A DNA stretch of 29,596 nt, from positions 1-29,596 of the IMG/VR virus record IMGVR_UViG_3300025896_001176; one strand, written 5' to 3'. The notes under the pieces were generated by a model. The model did no database searches. It was not told the DNA's origin and saw nothing but the letters and a program-made list of their open reading frames with translations. Below, one piece after another: positions 16,039 to 25,287 of the stretch. The position numbers and the translations under genes are program-made. This DNA comes from a virus. Each line of letters begins with the position of its first letter. Positions within the stretch are counted from its first letter, which is position 1.

Positions 16039-18093
16039 TTAAACTGGAGTGAATTGCTGTCCGTCCCATACGGCATTGCCGCGTGGTGTTGGGTAGGTTT
16101 GTCCTTTGACCAACTTGTCTTTTGGCGGAAGTGCGGCTGGTTGCGCACGCTGCGGCCCGCCCTGCTGCTGCCCGGTGCGCTTGTTGAAAATCACGCCAGG
16201 TTGCGTCACAAGTTGGTTGTCAACCACCATTTGTCCGCCTGGGGCATAGGCATATTCATCTTCTTGACCTTTGAGCAACCCAAGGGCGACCATCTTTTGC
16301 CGGTAGGATTCTTTTTCCTCTGGCGTCTTGGCGTTCATGTAGGCGTTCTGCAAGTCCGTCGCCTGCTTCTCTTTTGCCATCTTGGCATCGAACTCCTTAC
16401 GACTCATCCCCAGCTTCTCTTGCTCCATGGCATTGGCTTGGGTGTTTTGCTTGTCCCGAGAAGCAATTTCAGCCATCTGAACCCGTGCCGCCCGCTGATC
16501 TTTGGTCATCGGCTGGTTCATCGGGTCATTTCGCGGGTCGCGCGAGGTGCCGCGATACTTGTCCACCCCGTCTCGCAGGTTCGCGGCCATGATCGCGTTA
16601 TCACCGGCTGACCATGCAGACCCATCCGGGTTGGTCAATGCGCTCTTAATGGCCTCGGGGCTCATTCCGCCATAGGTCATTGATCCACCACCGGGACGCC
16701 CGGGAAGTGCATTTCCGTCAGCTCCTTGGAATGACACGTCGCCCGATACGTTGCTGCCTGAGTAGCTGGTTCGGCCATCAGGCCCGACAACCTTACGCAC
16801 CATGCCGCCTGGGTTGCGGTTCTCTATCATGGCGTTGGAGAATTCGTCTTTCAGATCGGGGCTGCTCGGGTCGCCTTGGCGTTGCTGGCGTGCCACTTGT
16901 GACAGTGAAGGTGCCACTGGTGCACCGGGCGTCGGAGTTGCACCTACTGCAGCGGGTTTTGCTGTCACTTGTGGCGCTTGATCGGAGCCAGATGCAGCCT
17001 GCAAAGCAGCTAATCCAGCGGCTGGAGCTGCATAAGGCGCAACTGTCTTTGCCATTCCAAGCCCTTTGGCCGCCATCGGTGCGGCAGCGGACAATCCACG
17101 GGCAACCGCAGGAACAGCAGCTGCAAGCGCAGCACCACCAGCCAACGCGCCACCCGCACCCGGAAGGGCCATGGCGCTGTTTGATACGTTTCGGGTGAAG
17201 TCGTTGCCCATGCTCAGGCCATCCGGAGCGGGGGCCGTTCCGCCTGCAGGGATTTGTGCAACACGCTTGTCAAGTTCTGCCTGGTTATCCTGAGTCCACC
17301 CGCCCCCTGCCATGCGTTTAGGCTGTCGCACCATGCCGCCAGCCTTGAGTTGCGGGATAGGCAGAGGTGTGTACGAGTTCAGTGCAGCAGTAGTTGATGC
17401 ACGAAGCTGTTTCGGCGGCTGTTGTGCAGCCTGCGCCGTTGTGGTTGGTGCTGGAATGGCTGGTGCAACACCAGTCGCAGTGCTTTGCAAAGCGCCAAAT
17501 GCCTGCTGATCCTGCTCGGTCATCGGCGTGGTGTTCATGGGCATCTCAACTGGCCCGCCATCGGCCATCTTCTTGCGCACAGCACCGCCACACTTCATTC
17601 CTTTTTCTCTGGCATCTTCGGCGGCGTCCATCTTCGGGTCTTTGGGTTCATCGCCCAGATCGTTCAGGGCCTCCAGCACTTCGGGCCCGAGAATCTTGGC
17701 GCTGCTGGCCTTGATCATGAATTCGCCGTTGCTGGCATCAATGGGCACCAGATCATCTGTCGGTCCGCCTGGTCCTTTGATATCGCCGCCTTCAACGCAT
17801 TTTTTGCGCACCATGCCGCCCGCCTTCAGACCAGCAGCCTTCTCACGCTCCTTCATTGAATTGGCCAGCGAACCGCCAATCAACGCCTTGACGCCGCCAT
17901 CACCGGGCGCAGTCGCTGCCGGCGTTGTGGATGCGGGCGCCTGAAAGCGCTCCGGGTGCTTGGCTTTGAATTCAGCATCCTGGCGGGCAAACTTCTCGGT
18001 CGCAGTCTCTGGTTTGGATGCGCCAAACAGACTGCTGATGAAGCCGCCACCGGCATAACGCTGTAATCCGCGCTGATGAATTGCTGTTGCCAT
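16039..18093 (-). CDS. Putative virion protein with GGMVR repeats (684 aa)
   Basis: I place the start at ATG 18093 (MATAIHQRGLQRYAGGGFIS) because GAGGTG lies just upstream; the ATG at 18120 has no ribosome binding site. The motif GGMVR or GGAVR recurs at residues about 92, 169, 252 and 429, often followed by Lys/Arg. After the first comes GPGGPTDDLVPIDASNGEFM, a stretch like the GPGT..D.IPA.LS.GE..I motif common in phage structural proteins. Gly/Ala/Pro-rich spacers and a hydrophobic Ala-rich region (about 250-300) lie in between; the C-terminal third is charged and helical. It is followed after 9 nt by the giant gene, so the two are probably co-translated. A role in the virion interior or in ejection is inferred from position. 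Confidence 0.8.
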   Translation of the reverse strand: MATAIHQRGLQRYAGGGFISSLFGASKPETATEKFARQDAEFKAKHPERFQAPASTTPAATAPGDGGVKALIGGSLANSMKEREKAAGLKAGGMVRKKCVEGGDIKGPGGPTDDLVPIDASNGEFMIKASSAKILGPEVLEALNDLGDEPKDPKMDAAEDAREKGMKCGGAVRKKMADGGPVEMPMNTTPMTEQDQQAFGALQSTATGVAPAIPAPTTTAQAAQQPPKQLRASTTAALNSYTPLPIPQLKAGGMVRQPKRMAGGGWTQDNQAELDKRVAQIPAGGTAPAPDGLSMGNDFTRNVSNSAMALPGAGGALAGGAALAAAVPAVARGLSAAAPMAAKGLGMAKTVAPYAAPAAGLAALQAASGSDQAPQVTAKPAAVGATPTPGAPVAPSLSQVARQQRQGDPSSPDLKDEFSNAMIENRNPGGMVRKVVGPDGRTSYSGSNVSGDVSFQGADGNALPGRPGGGSMTYGGMSPEAIKSALTNPDGSAWSAGDNAIMAANLRDGVDKYRGTSRDPRNDPMNQPMTKDQRAARVQMAEIASRDKQNTQANAMEQEKLGMSRKEFDAKMAKEKQATDLQNAYMNAKTPEEKESYRQKMVALGLLKGQEDEYAYAPGGQMVVDNQLVTQPGVIFNKRTGQQQGGPQRAQPAALPPKDKLVKGQTYPTPRGNAVWDGQQFTPV

Positions 18094-18150
18094 GTACGCA
18101 CCTCGTAAAAGTGCGGACATTCTTGATGGGAATGGCGTTTACATCAAACC

Positions 18151-20040
18151 TTAGCTTGTCGCGGTTTCTGCTGCCAAGCTATTCATACCCGCCATCGCCG
18201 CACCAGCGAGATTTGCGTGCACCGTGGCCGTGGCCTGATGCAGTTGAGCAATGGTCTTGCCGTAGCTTTGTGCCAGTTCAGCCGATTTCAGCATGGCCTC
18301 TACGCTGAGTTGGCCGTTTTGGATGGCAATCTGTGCCGTGGTTTTGTAGAAATCTGATTTAACTTGGAACTGCGCCACAGCAGCAGCGGTTTCGGCCTGG
18401 AACGCCACCACTTGCTGACGTTGGTTTTCCAATTGCGTGCGGGCGACCTCGCCTTTGGCTTGCACCACCGTCTTGTAGCCGTCCATCGTCGCGGTAAACA
18501 ACTTGGCGCGGGCGTCGTTGGTCGTTGCAGCAGCCTGAACAGCAATGGATTTTGCCTCGATGCCAGCCTTGTACCCGGCCACCTCTGAACTGAAGGCCTG
18601 TGCCTGCGCGCCAAACATGCGGGCTTGAGCCTCGTTGCCAGACAGTTGCGCGGTGTAGCCCTGCCATTCGGCGTTTTTGGCGCTTACCTGGGCTCCGTAG
18701 GCTTGCACCTGTGCCTGAAACACATCGATCTTCAGCCGCTCCAGCGAGGCTTTGCTGACTGCTGCGTCCACTTGGGTTTTGTACATGCCGCTCATGGCGG
18801 TGAGCACATCGATACGGGCTCGGTACACGTTCACTTTGGCTTGATCTACCTGCGTCAAGGCTTGCAGCGCTTGAATCTCGGCCTTGTACACCTCGACGCC
18901 AGTGAGTGCCGCTTGCAGAAGTGACTGGAACACTTGCACATCTGCCTTGTAGCCTTCCAGCTTGGCGGTGTAGGCGCGGACCGTGGCGTTGTAGGTTTCA
19001 ACCAGCGCATTGACCACGCTTGATGCGTAGGCCGATGCTTGCCCATTCAATGCCACCACACTATTTAGGTAGCTCAGTGCCGCGTTGATCGCCGCCGTGC
19101 GCAGCCCTGCGCTCGTCGTGACGGCAAACTGCAGGTTCTTCTGCTCCATCTCGGCCTGCGCAATGGCAATCTCGTTGCTGGTCTTATTGGCGTTGTTGGC
19201 AGCGTCTTGTCGCGCGCGCGCCAGTGCCGACACCATCGCGCCCCCTGGAATCGTGAAGCCACGCGCCGCCGTGTCAGCAAACACCGCGTCCTGTACCTTC
19301 TTGGCTTCGGCGTCGTTGCGTGCACGAGCACGGTTGTATATGGCCTCCTCGATTTCAGGCTTCAGGCCAGTTCCGCCTGCAAGGTACTTGGTCAACTGGC
19401 CTTCGATGGCTGCGAGCTGGGCATGGTATTGCGGGTTGATCTTGACCAGTTCAGCGTCTACATAGCCGGTCGCCATGGCAATGAACTGCGGTGCCGCGCT
19501 GCGGTAGGCCTTGTCCATTTCCGTTTGCAGGTCAGCCGGCGCCGAAGCCAGGTCAGCCGGTCGTACACCGTTGAACGATGGAAGAACGGTTGTCGGCTTC
19601 ACTGGTACATCGTGCTCATCGAAAGTCGGTGCGGTTGGCTGGATCAGGTCAGGCGCATCCGGAAAACCAACCGCCAGGTTAATCACCGGCACGGAAGAGG
19701 AAAACTGTGCCAGTTGCGACGGCTGGTTTGGAGGTGTAAATGTCGGCGCGGTGGCTGAAAAGACAGGCGCGGTTCCAGCATCAATACTGGGAATGTCCTG
19801 GAACAACAGCGTCGAAGCGGGCGCACTAGGCAAGTCCAGCGTTACGCCTGTCATTGCCGGAATTGTCAGGTTCAGATTGTCGTTTGGCGCAGCAGGAAGC
19901 GGCAAAGGACTGAAGGCGACTTGGTAGTACCCAATCTGGCTCACTGCATTAATCGCGTCAGCCATGGCGGCATCTGCATCTTGCAATTGGCTGTTTGCAT
20001 AGGCTCGGCCATCTTGAATAAGGGTTGCGGCTGCGGTCAT
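18151..20040 (-). CDS. Putative virion protein, long helical repeat (629 aa)
   Basis: ATG at 20040 is chosen over an in-frame TTG at 20046 because GGAG lies 9 nt before the ATG but only 3 nt before the TTG; this puts the start 2 nt after the previous stop. Residues to about 165 are Pro-rich with short beta-like pieces (LPLPAAPNDN, APTFTPPNQP). From about 165 to the end the protein is almost entirely alpha-helical, rich in Ala, Gln and Lys, with a recurring pattern of the type Y.A.I.A..A (YKAEIQALQAL, YRARIDVLTAM, YKAGIEAKSI). This suggests a rod-like or bundled structure, as in tail needles or ejection-conduit proteins. No enzymatic motif is seen. The neighbours support a tail or internal virion role. 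Confidence 0.8.
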   Translation of the reverse strand: MTAAATLIQDGRAYANSQLQDADAAMADAINAVSQIGYYQVAFSPLPLPAAPNDNLNLTIPAMTGVTLDLPSAPASTLLFQDIPSIDAGTAPVFSATAPTFTPPNQPSQLAQFSSSVPVINLAVGFPDAPDLIQPTAPTFDEHDVPVKPTTVLPSFNGVRPADLASAPADLQTEMDKAYRSAAPQFIAMATGYVDAELVKINPQYHAQLAAIEGQLTKYLAGGTGLKPEIEEAIYNRARARNDAEAKKVQDAVFADTAARGFTIPGGAMVSALARARQDAANNANKTSNEIAIAQAEMEQKNLQFAVTTSAGLRTAAINAALSYLNSVVALNGQASAYASSVVNALVETYNATVRAYTAKLEGYKADVQVFQSLLQAALTGVEVYKAEIQALQALTQVDQAKVNVYRARIDVLTAMSGMYKTQVDAAVSKASLERLKIDVFQAQVQAYGAQVSAKNAEWQGYTAQLSGNEAQARMFGAQAQAFSSEVAGYKAGIEAKSIAVQAAATTNDARAKLFTATMDGYKTVVQAKGEVARTQLENQRQQVVAFQAETAAAVAQFQVKSDFYKTTAQIAIQNGQLSVEAMLKSAELAQSYGKTIAQLHQATATVHANLAGAAMAGMNSLAAETATS

Positions 20041-20042
20041 AG

Positions 20043-21617
20043 TCAAATTCTCCGTGTCGTGTTGTGAAAGACGGGTTCAATGCCGTCAATGTCAGCCTCG
20101 CCCGTGCCAGATGCGCTCAAGGCGTAGTAGCGCGACTGGCATTCCTTGCCCTTTCCGAACTTCTGTCGGTGGTTCTGCGCCAGTTGTCCGCGTGGCGTGG
20201 AAAAAGCGTAGGTGATCGGTGTTTTTTCGCCAACGTGCAGGCGAATCGTGGAGTTCGGCCCAAATCGACCGCTGAAGTAAGCGGCCTCGGGAACCTTCTT
20301 CATGGGGCTCTTGAAGTCGGTAATCGCGGTCTTGACCTCCCACGGAATGGCTGTTCCTGCATCCGTGGTGCCCTCCAGCAGGTACAAGCCGGTGCTGTTT
20401 GCCCCGTAGTAGCTGCCTTGGTAGCGCACAACATGGGTAAACGGGTAGTTCGTGTACCGCGTGGCTTCGTCGTTCGCGTTCGGGTCGCTGTGCTTCAGGT
20501 TCACCGCGTAGGCTTCGTAGGTCGCCGTGACGACCGCCGTCCCGATGGCTGTGAGTTGCAGGCTTGGCAGGATCAGTGCCGCGCGCACCGTAGCGCCCAT
20601 CTGCATACTCGGCAGAACAATGGCCGCAGAGCCCCGGTTCTGCGCTGTGGCGATGGCTGTGGCCTCGAACAGCGGAAGCGTGACTTGCGCGCGCCCCAGG
20701 CTGCCCGTGGTGCCGGTGGCCTGTGTCGTGAAGCTGCCAATGGTGACGCTGCACAGCGCTCCGGCGTAGCTGCTGCCGCCCATCGAAGGCAAGCTGATGG
20801 CTGCGCTGGCCATTCCAGCAACGGTCGCACTGGCTGCGGCCGTCAGACTCGGTAGGCTAAGGTTAGCGTCTGCCAAGTTGGTGACTGTGCCTGTTGCGAC
20901 TGATGACAGCTTGGGCAGCGAGGCAGCTGCGTTGGCACCGGTTCGGATGGCTACTGTGAGGCTGGGCAGCGTGATGTCTGCTGCTCGGTCCCCAGTGCTG
21001 TCGTGGGCCGTGGCGTAGGTCGAGAGGGAAGGCAGATGAACACCCCCTTCTCCACCCGAGAAGGCCGATACAGATATGACAGGTAGCGTTGACCTTACAA
21101 CACTTCCTGTGACTATGCCCAGCAATAGTCGGGGCAGAGTGACTAGCGCCTCGGATGGCACGTAGATGGGCACACTGTACAGGTAAGTACCGGCCAACTG
21201 CGTAATGTCGGTAATCGTCTGACGTGTACTCCAGGTGGACCCATTGTCTGAGCACTCTATGACGCAGCTTCGTAGAAACGAATTTACGCTAAATCCCGCC
21301 GACCCCGGGCTTAAATTGATAGCGATCTGGGCCACCTCCCGCTCGTTCGCGGCCCCAAAGTCCCACTGTAGCCACGCGCCGCTGACGCTCGAACCGACCC
21401 AATAATCCGTCGCCCAAACTGTTGCCGTATTCCCATCAAAGGCGTTAGCTGCAACGTGCCCGCTGTAGATGCTCGTGGAGCTTGCCGTCCCATTTCCAGC
21501 GTAGGCCTGGTTTGCGCCTCCGACGGTAGGCCTAAGCTCGATCCCGCCAATGGTCGTTAACGCAGCCTGTCCCCAGTTTGCGGTTACACGTAGTCTCCAA
21601 TATCTATGCGCGTCCAT
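20043..21617 (-). CDS. Putative tail protein: discoidin-like N-terminus and LPSL beta repeats
   Basis: The 524-aa product begins MDAHRYWRLRVTANWGQAAL. Residues about 4-150 resemble an F5/8 type C (discoidin-like) sugar-binding domain: YWRLRV, IGGIELRP, AFDGNTATVW, WLQWDFG, VIECSDNGSTW. Residues about 155-350 hold some ten copies of a short beta-type repeat centred on LPSL or variants (HLPSL, ITLPSL, ASLPKL, LSLPSL, ISLPSM, VTLPLF, IVLPSM, LILPSL). The C-terminal 170 residues form a compact domain with YTNYPFTHVVRYQGSYYG and FKSPMKKVPEAAYFSGRFGP. It could bind cell-surface sugar, or serve as the base for tail fibres. It follows the 741-aa protein by 9 nt and precedes the helical repeat protein by 2 nt. 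Confidence 0.8.
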   Translation of the reverse strand: MDAHRYWRLRVTANWGQAALTTIGGIELRPTVGGANQAYAGNGTASSTSIYSGHVAANAFDGNTATVWATDYWVGSSVSGAWLQWDFGAANEREVAQIAINLSPGSAGFSVNSFLRSCVIECSDNGSTWSTRQTITDITQLAGTYLYSVPIYVPSEALVTLPRLLLGIVTGSVVRSTLPVISVSAFSGGEGGVHLPSLSTYATAHDSTGDRAADITLPSLTVAIRTGANAAASLPKLSSVATGTVTNLADANLSLPSLTAAASATVAGMASAAISLPSMGGSSYAGALCSVTIGSFTTQATGTTGSLGRAQVTLPLFEATAIATAQNRGSAAIVLPSMQMGATVRAALILPSLQLTAIGTAVVTATYEAYAVNLKHSDPNANDEATRYTNYPFTHVVRYQGSYYGANSTGLYLLEGTTDAGTAIPWEVKTAITDFKSPMKKVPEAAYFSGRFGPNSTIRLHVGEKTPITYAFSTPRGQLAQNHRQKFGKGKECQSRYYALSASGTGEADIDGIEPVFHNTTRRI

Positions 21618-21626
21618 GATGTTTTC

Positions 21627-23852
21627 CTATGCCCAGCCGACGAACGGGCGCTGATAGTTGACGGAGATTGGGGAGGACGTGTGCTCAGACGCTGCATACC
21701 TCCCGCCGTAGCTGTTTAAAAAGTACATGATCCCGTTGTAGTACGGGTTTCCGCTATCGACATTAAACAGCGTGTAGTAGCTCCCGCTCGGAACGCCTTC
21801 TGCTCCTGGAACCGATGGGCTAAAACAGTTGACGTGATATTGACCTGGCGGGATAGATTCTGTCACTGTGGTTGCAACGAGGTCTTCTGCCACACCATAC
21901 CAAGGACCCATAGAATTTGCACCCACCCATGGCGCAAACGAATACACGACCGCTGGCGAAGGGTACACCCCATTAATGTCTGGTATGCCGCCGTTTACAG
22001 TCTGGCCTGAAAAATGCGTGACCCCGTTCCCGGTTGATCGCTGCAGGGTGAGCGTGTTTACTGACGAGTAATGGAAGCTAGCCACAATCGCTGCCTCGCT
22101 GTCTTGACCAGGGATAACAAGTGCCCACACATCATTTATTGATCCGATGTACGAGCGCATTTCCATTGTTATGTTGCCGACGTGCATGTTGGCCACGCCC
22201 CCATCGAAAAGCCCGGTTATCCCTCCAGCGGGGTACTCTGGCGGGTTATACGCTGGTGGGGCACCATTGAGGGCTGCAGCCGGGAATCCTACCGTGTTTG
22301 CAGTCAGCACACCTTCCCCAAAACGAGTGAAATAGCTGTGGTCTCCATACTCTGACACACCGACGAAGCTGATGTCCCCAACAGAGAGATTCATTGTTCT
22401 CGCGGAATAGATGGAATGCTGCTCATAAAGGAACGTCGATCCACCAAGCACTACGCCGTACTGGTATGCGTTGGACAACGCCGCTAGTTCAGACGCGGGC
22501 GTAGAGGAATGAAAGCCATCTCCGAACTTATTCCTAAACTTTGGCCAAGGCCCGGGAGGGATCGTTCTGCCTATCTTGACGGGAGTCCAAGTCTCCCCGA
22601 CGTAATAACCGTAGATGGCGACGTCAGAAAAATTAAACTCCGCGCGCATTGCAGAGGGTTGTTCGCGGGATATGCAGAAAAGAGGCCCGATAAGTTCTTC
22701 GCTCTCTGGGACAAATATGTTGTACTCTGCCCAAGCGTCATAGTTCCAGTCCCCGTGCTGTTCGACGGTGCTAGTCATCAATAGGTTGGTTATCCCCGCC
22801 TCGTCAGTCGTGCTAGTGATACTGCAGTGAACGGTTCGCGCCTTGTAATACTTGTCGTACCCGCTACCGTTGTCGAATGCCTGGATGAGGGCAATAGACG
22901 CTTTGGACCCAGATCGGCTGAACTTCCATCCGTATCTGATGGCGAACCCTTCGGCACCTGTTACAGTTCCAATGAATTGACCCGCCGAGAGGTCGATGTC
23001 GGCCCCGGCCAGGATGTAGGCTTCGCATTGGGTTCGCTCAAGCTCAGATGCGGCTGTGGAATTTAGCCTTTTGCGCAGCCCCGCCGCCTCGGCAGCCAGC
23101 TTGATCGGGTATGCTGTGGCCACAAACTCACCAGTCCCGCCTGACCTGAAATTGATAAGCCAGTAGTTTCCTTCAGGCGAGGTGTATATCCCTGGTGAAG
23201 CGTGTGCCCACAGGCCAAACTGCAGACTGTTGCCGCTACGGTCGATGTAGTAGAGCACTCCAGACAAGCCGAAGATATCAACCGTGAACGGGGAGTAATC
23301 TTTCTCAGCAAGTGCCCCGTATTTGGCCTGCATGAACAGCCGCATCTTCCCTGAGAAAAGAGAGGGTGGGAATATCGCTGCGACAAGTTTTTTTAGCAGC
23401 GTTCTGTCGCCGTAAGCAGCCTTCAAATCAGCGATTTGCTCTGCTGTCAAACCGGTATTGATAGGATAACCGATGGCCTGCGAGTCCATGCCTTCGGACA
23501 GCGCGGGTTTGTTTTTTTGCTCCCCGAGATGCTGCCCGTACCGCGCGTTAATCCAGCCAAGGTACTTATCGGTTGTCGGCACGTCAAGGAAGTGCCATTT
23601 GGCCGGGTCATACTTCTCAGGGTTAAATTCTCCTGGGAGTGTCCACTCCAACTGTCCCGACTCCATGTACACCGTGCCGCCGCCCTCCAGCCGAATGTAC
23701 TCGTGCCCAGGCTCGATACGGACTTTGATCGACACACCGTCGATCTCGAAAGACTGGTCGGCGTACGGGAGTCCCGTGGCCCGCAGCGCTTTGATGCGGC
23801 TGCGGGCAAACGGTAAAAACTGCTCACCTCCAAGAACAATTTTATGTTCCAT
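21627..23852 (-). CDS. Putative large tail protein (741 aa), family not recognised
   Basis: ATG at 23852 (MEHKIVLGGEQFLPFARSRI) is preferred to an in-frame GTG at 23858; neither has a convincing ribosome binding site. The cause may be the second HNH cassette, whose shared sequence begins only about 15 nt upstream. The protein is rich in aromatic residues, Gly and Ser, with many short beta-like segments (GVLYYIDRSGNSLQFGLWAH; SYIGSINDVWALVIPGQDSE), as in tail spikes and tail-body proteins. No signal peptide, membrane span or catalytic motif is visible. Position between the 251-aa structural gene and the discoidin-like gene supports a tail role. I cannot name a family. Confidence 0.75.
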   Translation of the reverse strand: MEHKIVLGGEQFLPFARSRIKALRATGLPYADQSFEIDGVSIKVRIEPGHEYIRLEGGGTVYMESGQLEWTLPGEFNPEKYDPAKWHFLDVPTTDKYLGWINARYGQHLGEQKNKPALSEGMDSQAIGYPINTGLTAEQIADLKAAYGDRTLLKKLVAAIFPPSLFSGKMRLFMQAKYGALAEKDYSPFTVDIFGLSGVLYYIDRSGNSLQFGLWAHASPGIYTSPEGNYWLINFRSGGTGEFVATAYPIKLAAEAAGLRKRLNSTAASELERTQCEAYILAGADIDLSAGQFIGTVTGAEGFAIRYGWKFSRSGSKASIALIQAFDNGSGYDKYYKARTVHCSITSTTDEAGITNLLMTSTVEQHGDWNYDAWAEYNIFVPESEELIGPLFCISREQPSAMRAEFNFSDVAIYGYYVGETWTPVKIGRTIPPGPWPKFRNKFGDGFHSSTPASELAALSNAYQYGVVLGGSTFLYEQHSIYSARTMNLSVGDISFVGVSEYGDHSYFTRFGEGVLTANTVGFPAAALNGAPPAYNPPEYPAGGITGLFDGGVANMHVGNITMEMRSYIGSINDVWALVIPGQDSEAAIVASFHYSSVNTLTLQRSTGNGVTHFSGQTVNGGIPDINGVYPSPAVVYSFAPWVGANSMGPWYGVAEDLVATTVTESIPPGQYHVNCFSPSVPGAEGVPSGSYYTLFNVDSGNPYYNGIMYFLNSYGGRYAASEHTSSPISVNYQRPFVGWA

Positions 23853-23867
23853 AGGCACCGCCCGGGG

Positions 23868-23943
23868 TAAAATGGCGCAACGCCCAAGGCTTGCAGGCCC
23901 TGCGCGTCACTTCCCACATCATTGTTTTTAAGGAACAAGCGAC
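23868..23943 (+). promoter_or_regulatory. HNH cassette leader 2: -10 box, stem-loop and RBS
   Basis: TAAAAT (23868-23873) is followed by a stem-loop in which GCGCA (23875-23879) pairs with TGCGC (23901-23905) and GCC (23882-23884) with GGC (23896-23898). AAGGA (23930-23934) serves the ATG at 23944. The distance from box to ATG (70 nt) equals that of leader 1 within one base. The hairpin sequence differs from the other two leaders while its position is kept, which suggests that the structure matters rather than the bases. Confidence 0.55.
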
Positions 23944-24444
23944 ATGAGCACCATCAATTCTACGTTGACGCAAGAACGTCTCAAAGCCGTCTTCTTGTAT
24001 GACCCAGACACGGGCGTTTTTACCAGACTCAAAAGCACAGGAAGCAGGTCTGCGATAGGCTCGTCCCCCGCGCCATGCAAGCGCGACGGGTATATAAGAA
24101 TATCTGTAGATAACTGCCAATACCTTGCGCAGAGGCTCGCCTGGCTGCACTTCTACGGCAATTGGCCCACTCATCAGGTTGACCACATCAACGGCAACAG
24201 GGCTGACAACAGGATCGCCAATCTCAGGGACGTGTCCAACACAGGCAACGGGCAAAATAGGCGTCTGCATAACAAGAATTGTTCTTCAGGACTCTTAGGC
24301 GTCTACAAGCATGGTGATAGGTGGGTGTCAAAGATTAAGGTGGACCGGAAGCCTATTCATATAGGTGTGTTTTCGACGCCTGAAGAGGCGCATGCAGCCT
24401 ATGTTGAGGCAAAACGCACCCTTCATGCCGCATGCACTATTTAG
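23944..24444 (+). CDS. HNH homing endonuclease with C-terminal AP2 domain (166 aa)
   Basis: The protein reads MSTINSTLTQERLKAVFLYD at the start. The HNH core lies at about residues 63-97 (QRLAWLHFYGNWP, VDHINGNRADNRIANLRDV) and an AP2-like DNA-binding domain at about 115-160 (GLLGVYKHGDRWVSKIKV, IGVFSTPEEAHAAYVEAKR). The conserved HR before LAW is QR here, so one His common to the family is missing; the DHING and DNR residues remain. It is transcribed against the late operon and stops 11 nt from the stop of the 251-aa structural gene, tail-to-tail. The C-terminus is closely like that of the first HNH protein (AHAAYV.AKR.LH..CT). Probably a free-standing selfish endonuclease. Confidence 0.9.
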   Translation: MSTINSTLTQERLKAVFLYDPDTGVFTRLKSTGSRSAIGSSPAPCKRDGYIRISVDNCQYLAQRLAWLHFYGNWPTHQVDHINGNRADNRIANLRDVSNTGNGQNRRLHNKNCSSGLLGVYKHGDRWVSKIKVDRKPIHIGVFSTPEEAHAAYVEAKRTLHAACTI

Positions 24445-24455
24445 CTCCACGGTGC

Positions 24456-25211
24456 TTAGGATTTCGGCATCGTGACCGACATTGAGTCGATGGTTGTCGG
24501 AGCACCGATGGTGATGCTCGTGTTCGAAAGGTTCATGTCTGCGCCACTGACCGCAATCGAACCGTCAAGGCGTACAGCGGTGGTGGATGCGCCGTCCGCG
24601 TCTACGGCGCTTGCCTTGATTCGGAACCAGCCCGCCGTACCAGCAGCCTCTCCGTTGAAACTCCATACACCGGACTTGGACACCGTACCGCCTGACGGCG
24701 TTCCCCACTGCAGCCCGGCAGTAGCTGCCACGCCACCGGTGACGTTTCCGCTTGAGGTGGCCGTCATGGTCGTCGCGGTATAAGCCAGAGCAAGACCGTT
24801 GTGCGCGGCACCCGTGCCAGGCGGGGCTTTGATCGTCACCACGGCGCCGGAGGCTGTGGCCGTGTAAATACCGTTCCGAACGATTGCATCGGCCAAGGCC
24901 TGAGCCGTCGTTGCCAGATCGGTGACGAAAGCCACCGCGCCCAACGGGATGATGTTGAAAGTTCCGACGGTTACGACATTTATCGAGCCTGAAGCGCCTG
25001 CCAGCGTCAAGGTGGCAGATGCCGGCGTCTCAGCAACATAGGTTGTCGAAGCAATGGACACCCTGCCGAGCCGCGTGCCGCTGATTGCGCTATCTGCTGT
25101 GGCGGGCTGACTTCCGGTGTAGATGTCAATGACACCCCCGGCAAAGGAAGCGGCGAGGCCCGTAGGCCCAACGAGGTTATTGGCGAGGCCGGTAGACAGA
25201 CGGATGGTCAT
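24456..25211 (-). CDS. Putative phage structural protein (251 aa)
   Basis: The start at ATG 25211 has a strong AAGGAG site upstream. The N-terminus, MTIRLSTGLANNLVGPTGLA followed by FAGGVIDIYTGSQPATAD, is of a type I associate with small phage head or tail proteins, where a short gene-wide pattern of STG..N and IY.G.QP recurs. The rest is a Thr/Ala/Gly-rich, beta-type protein with an ALADAIVRNGIYTATASGAV segment that resembles repeated tail-protein folds. It contains no enzymatic motif. It is flanked on both sides by HNH cassettes, so its transcription must cross one antisense endonuclease gene. Role inferred: minor virion protein. Confidence 0.75.
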   Translation of the reverse strand: MTIRLSTGLANNLVGPTGLAASFAGGVIDIYTGSQPATADSAISGTRLGRVSIASTTYVAETPASATLTLAGASGSINVVTVGTFNIIPLGAVAFVTDLATTAQALADAIVRNGIYTATASGAVVTIKAPPGTGAAHNGLALAYTATTMTATSSGNVTGGVAATAGLQWGTPSGGTVSKSGVWSFNGEAAGTAGWFRIKASAVDADGASTTAVRLDGSIAVSGADMNLSNTSITIGAPTTIDSMSVTMPKS

Positions 25212-25267
25212 GATGGTTTCTCCTTAAAGAGCGTTGAAGGGGGTCAATGCCCCAAGAGGGTTAGAAA

Positions 25268-25287
25268 GCCTGCGATGGTTTGCAGGC
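25268..25287 (-). terminator. Possible weak terminator or intergenic hairpin
   Basis: On the minus strand GCCTGC and GCAGGC form a 6-bp stem around an 8-nt loop, followed by TTTCT. The T-run is poor, so termination would be partial at best. It lies between the third HNH cassette and the start of the 251-aa gene and may be the original intergenic hairpin there. Confidence 0.3.

Noticed and set aside
18094-18120. Upstream ATG for the GGMVR-repeat protein
   Set aside because: It has no ribosome binding site, while ATG 18093 has GAGGTG upstream.
20064-20855. Plus-strand open frame of 263 codons
   Set aside because: It lies antisense to the LPSL-repeat tail gene; the Arg-rich sequence has no recognisable motif or ribosome binding site context.
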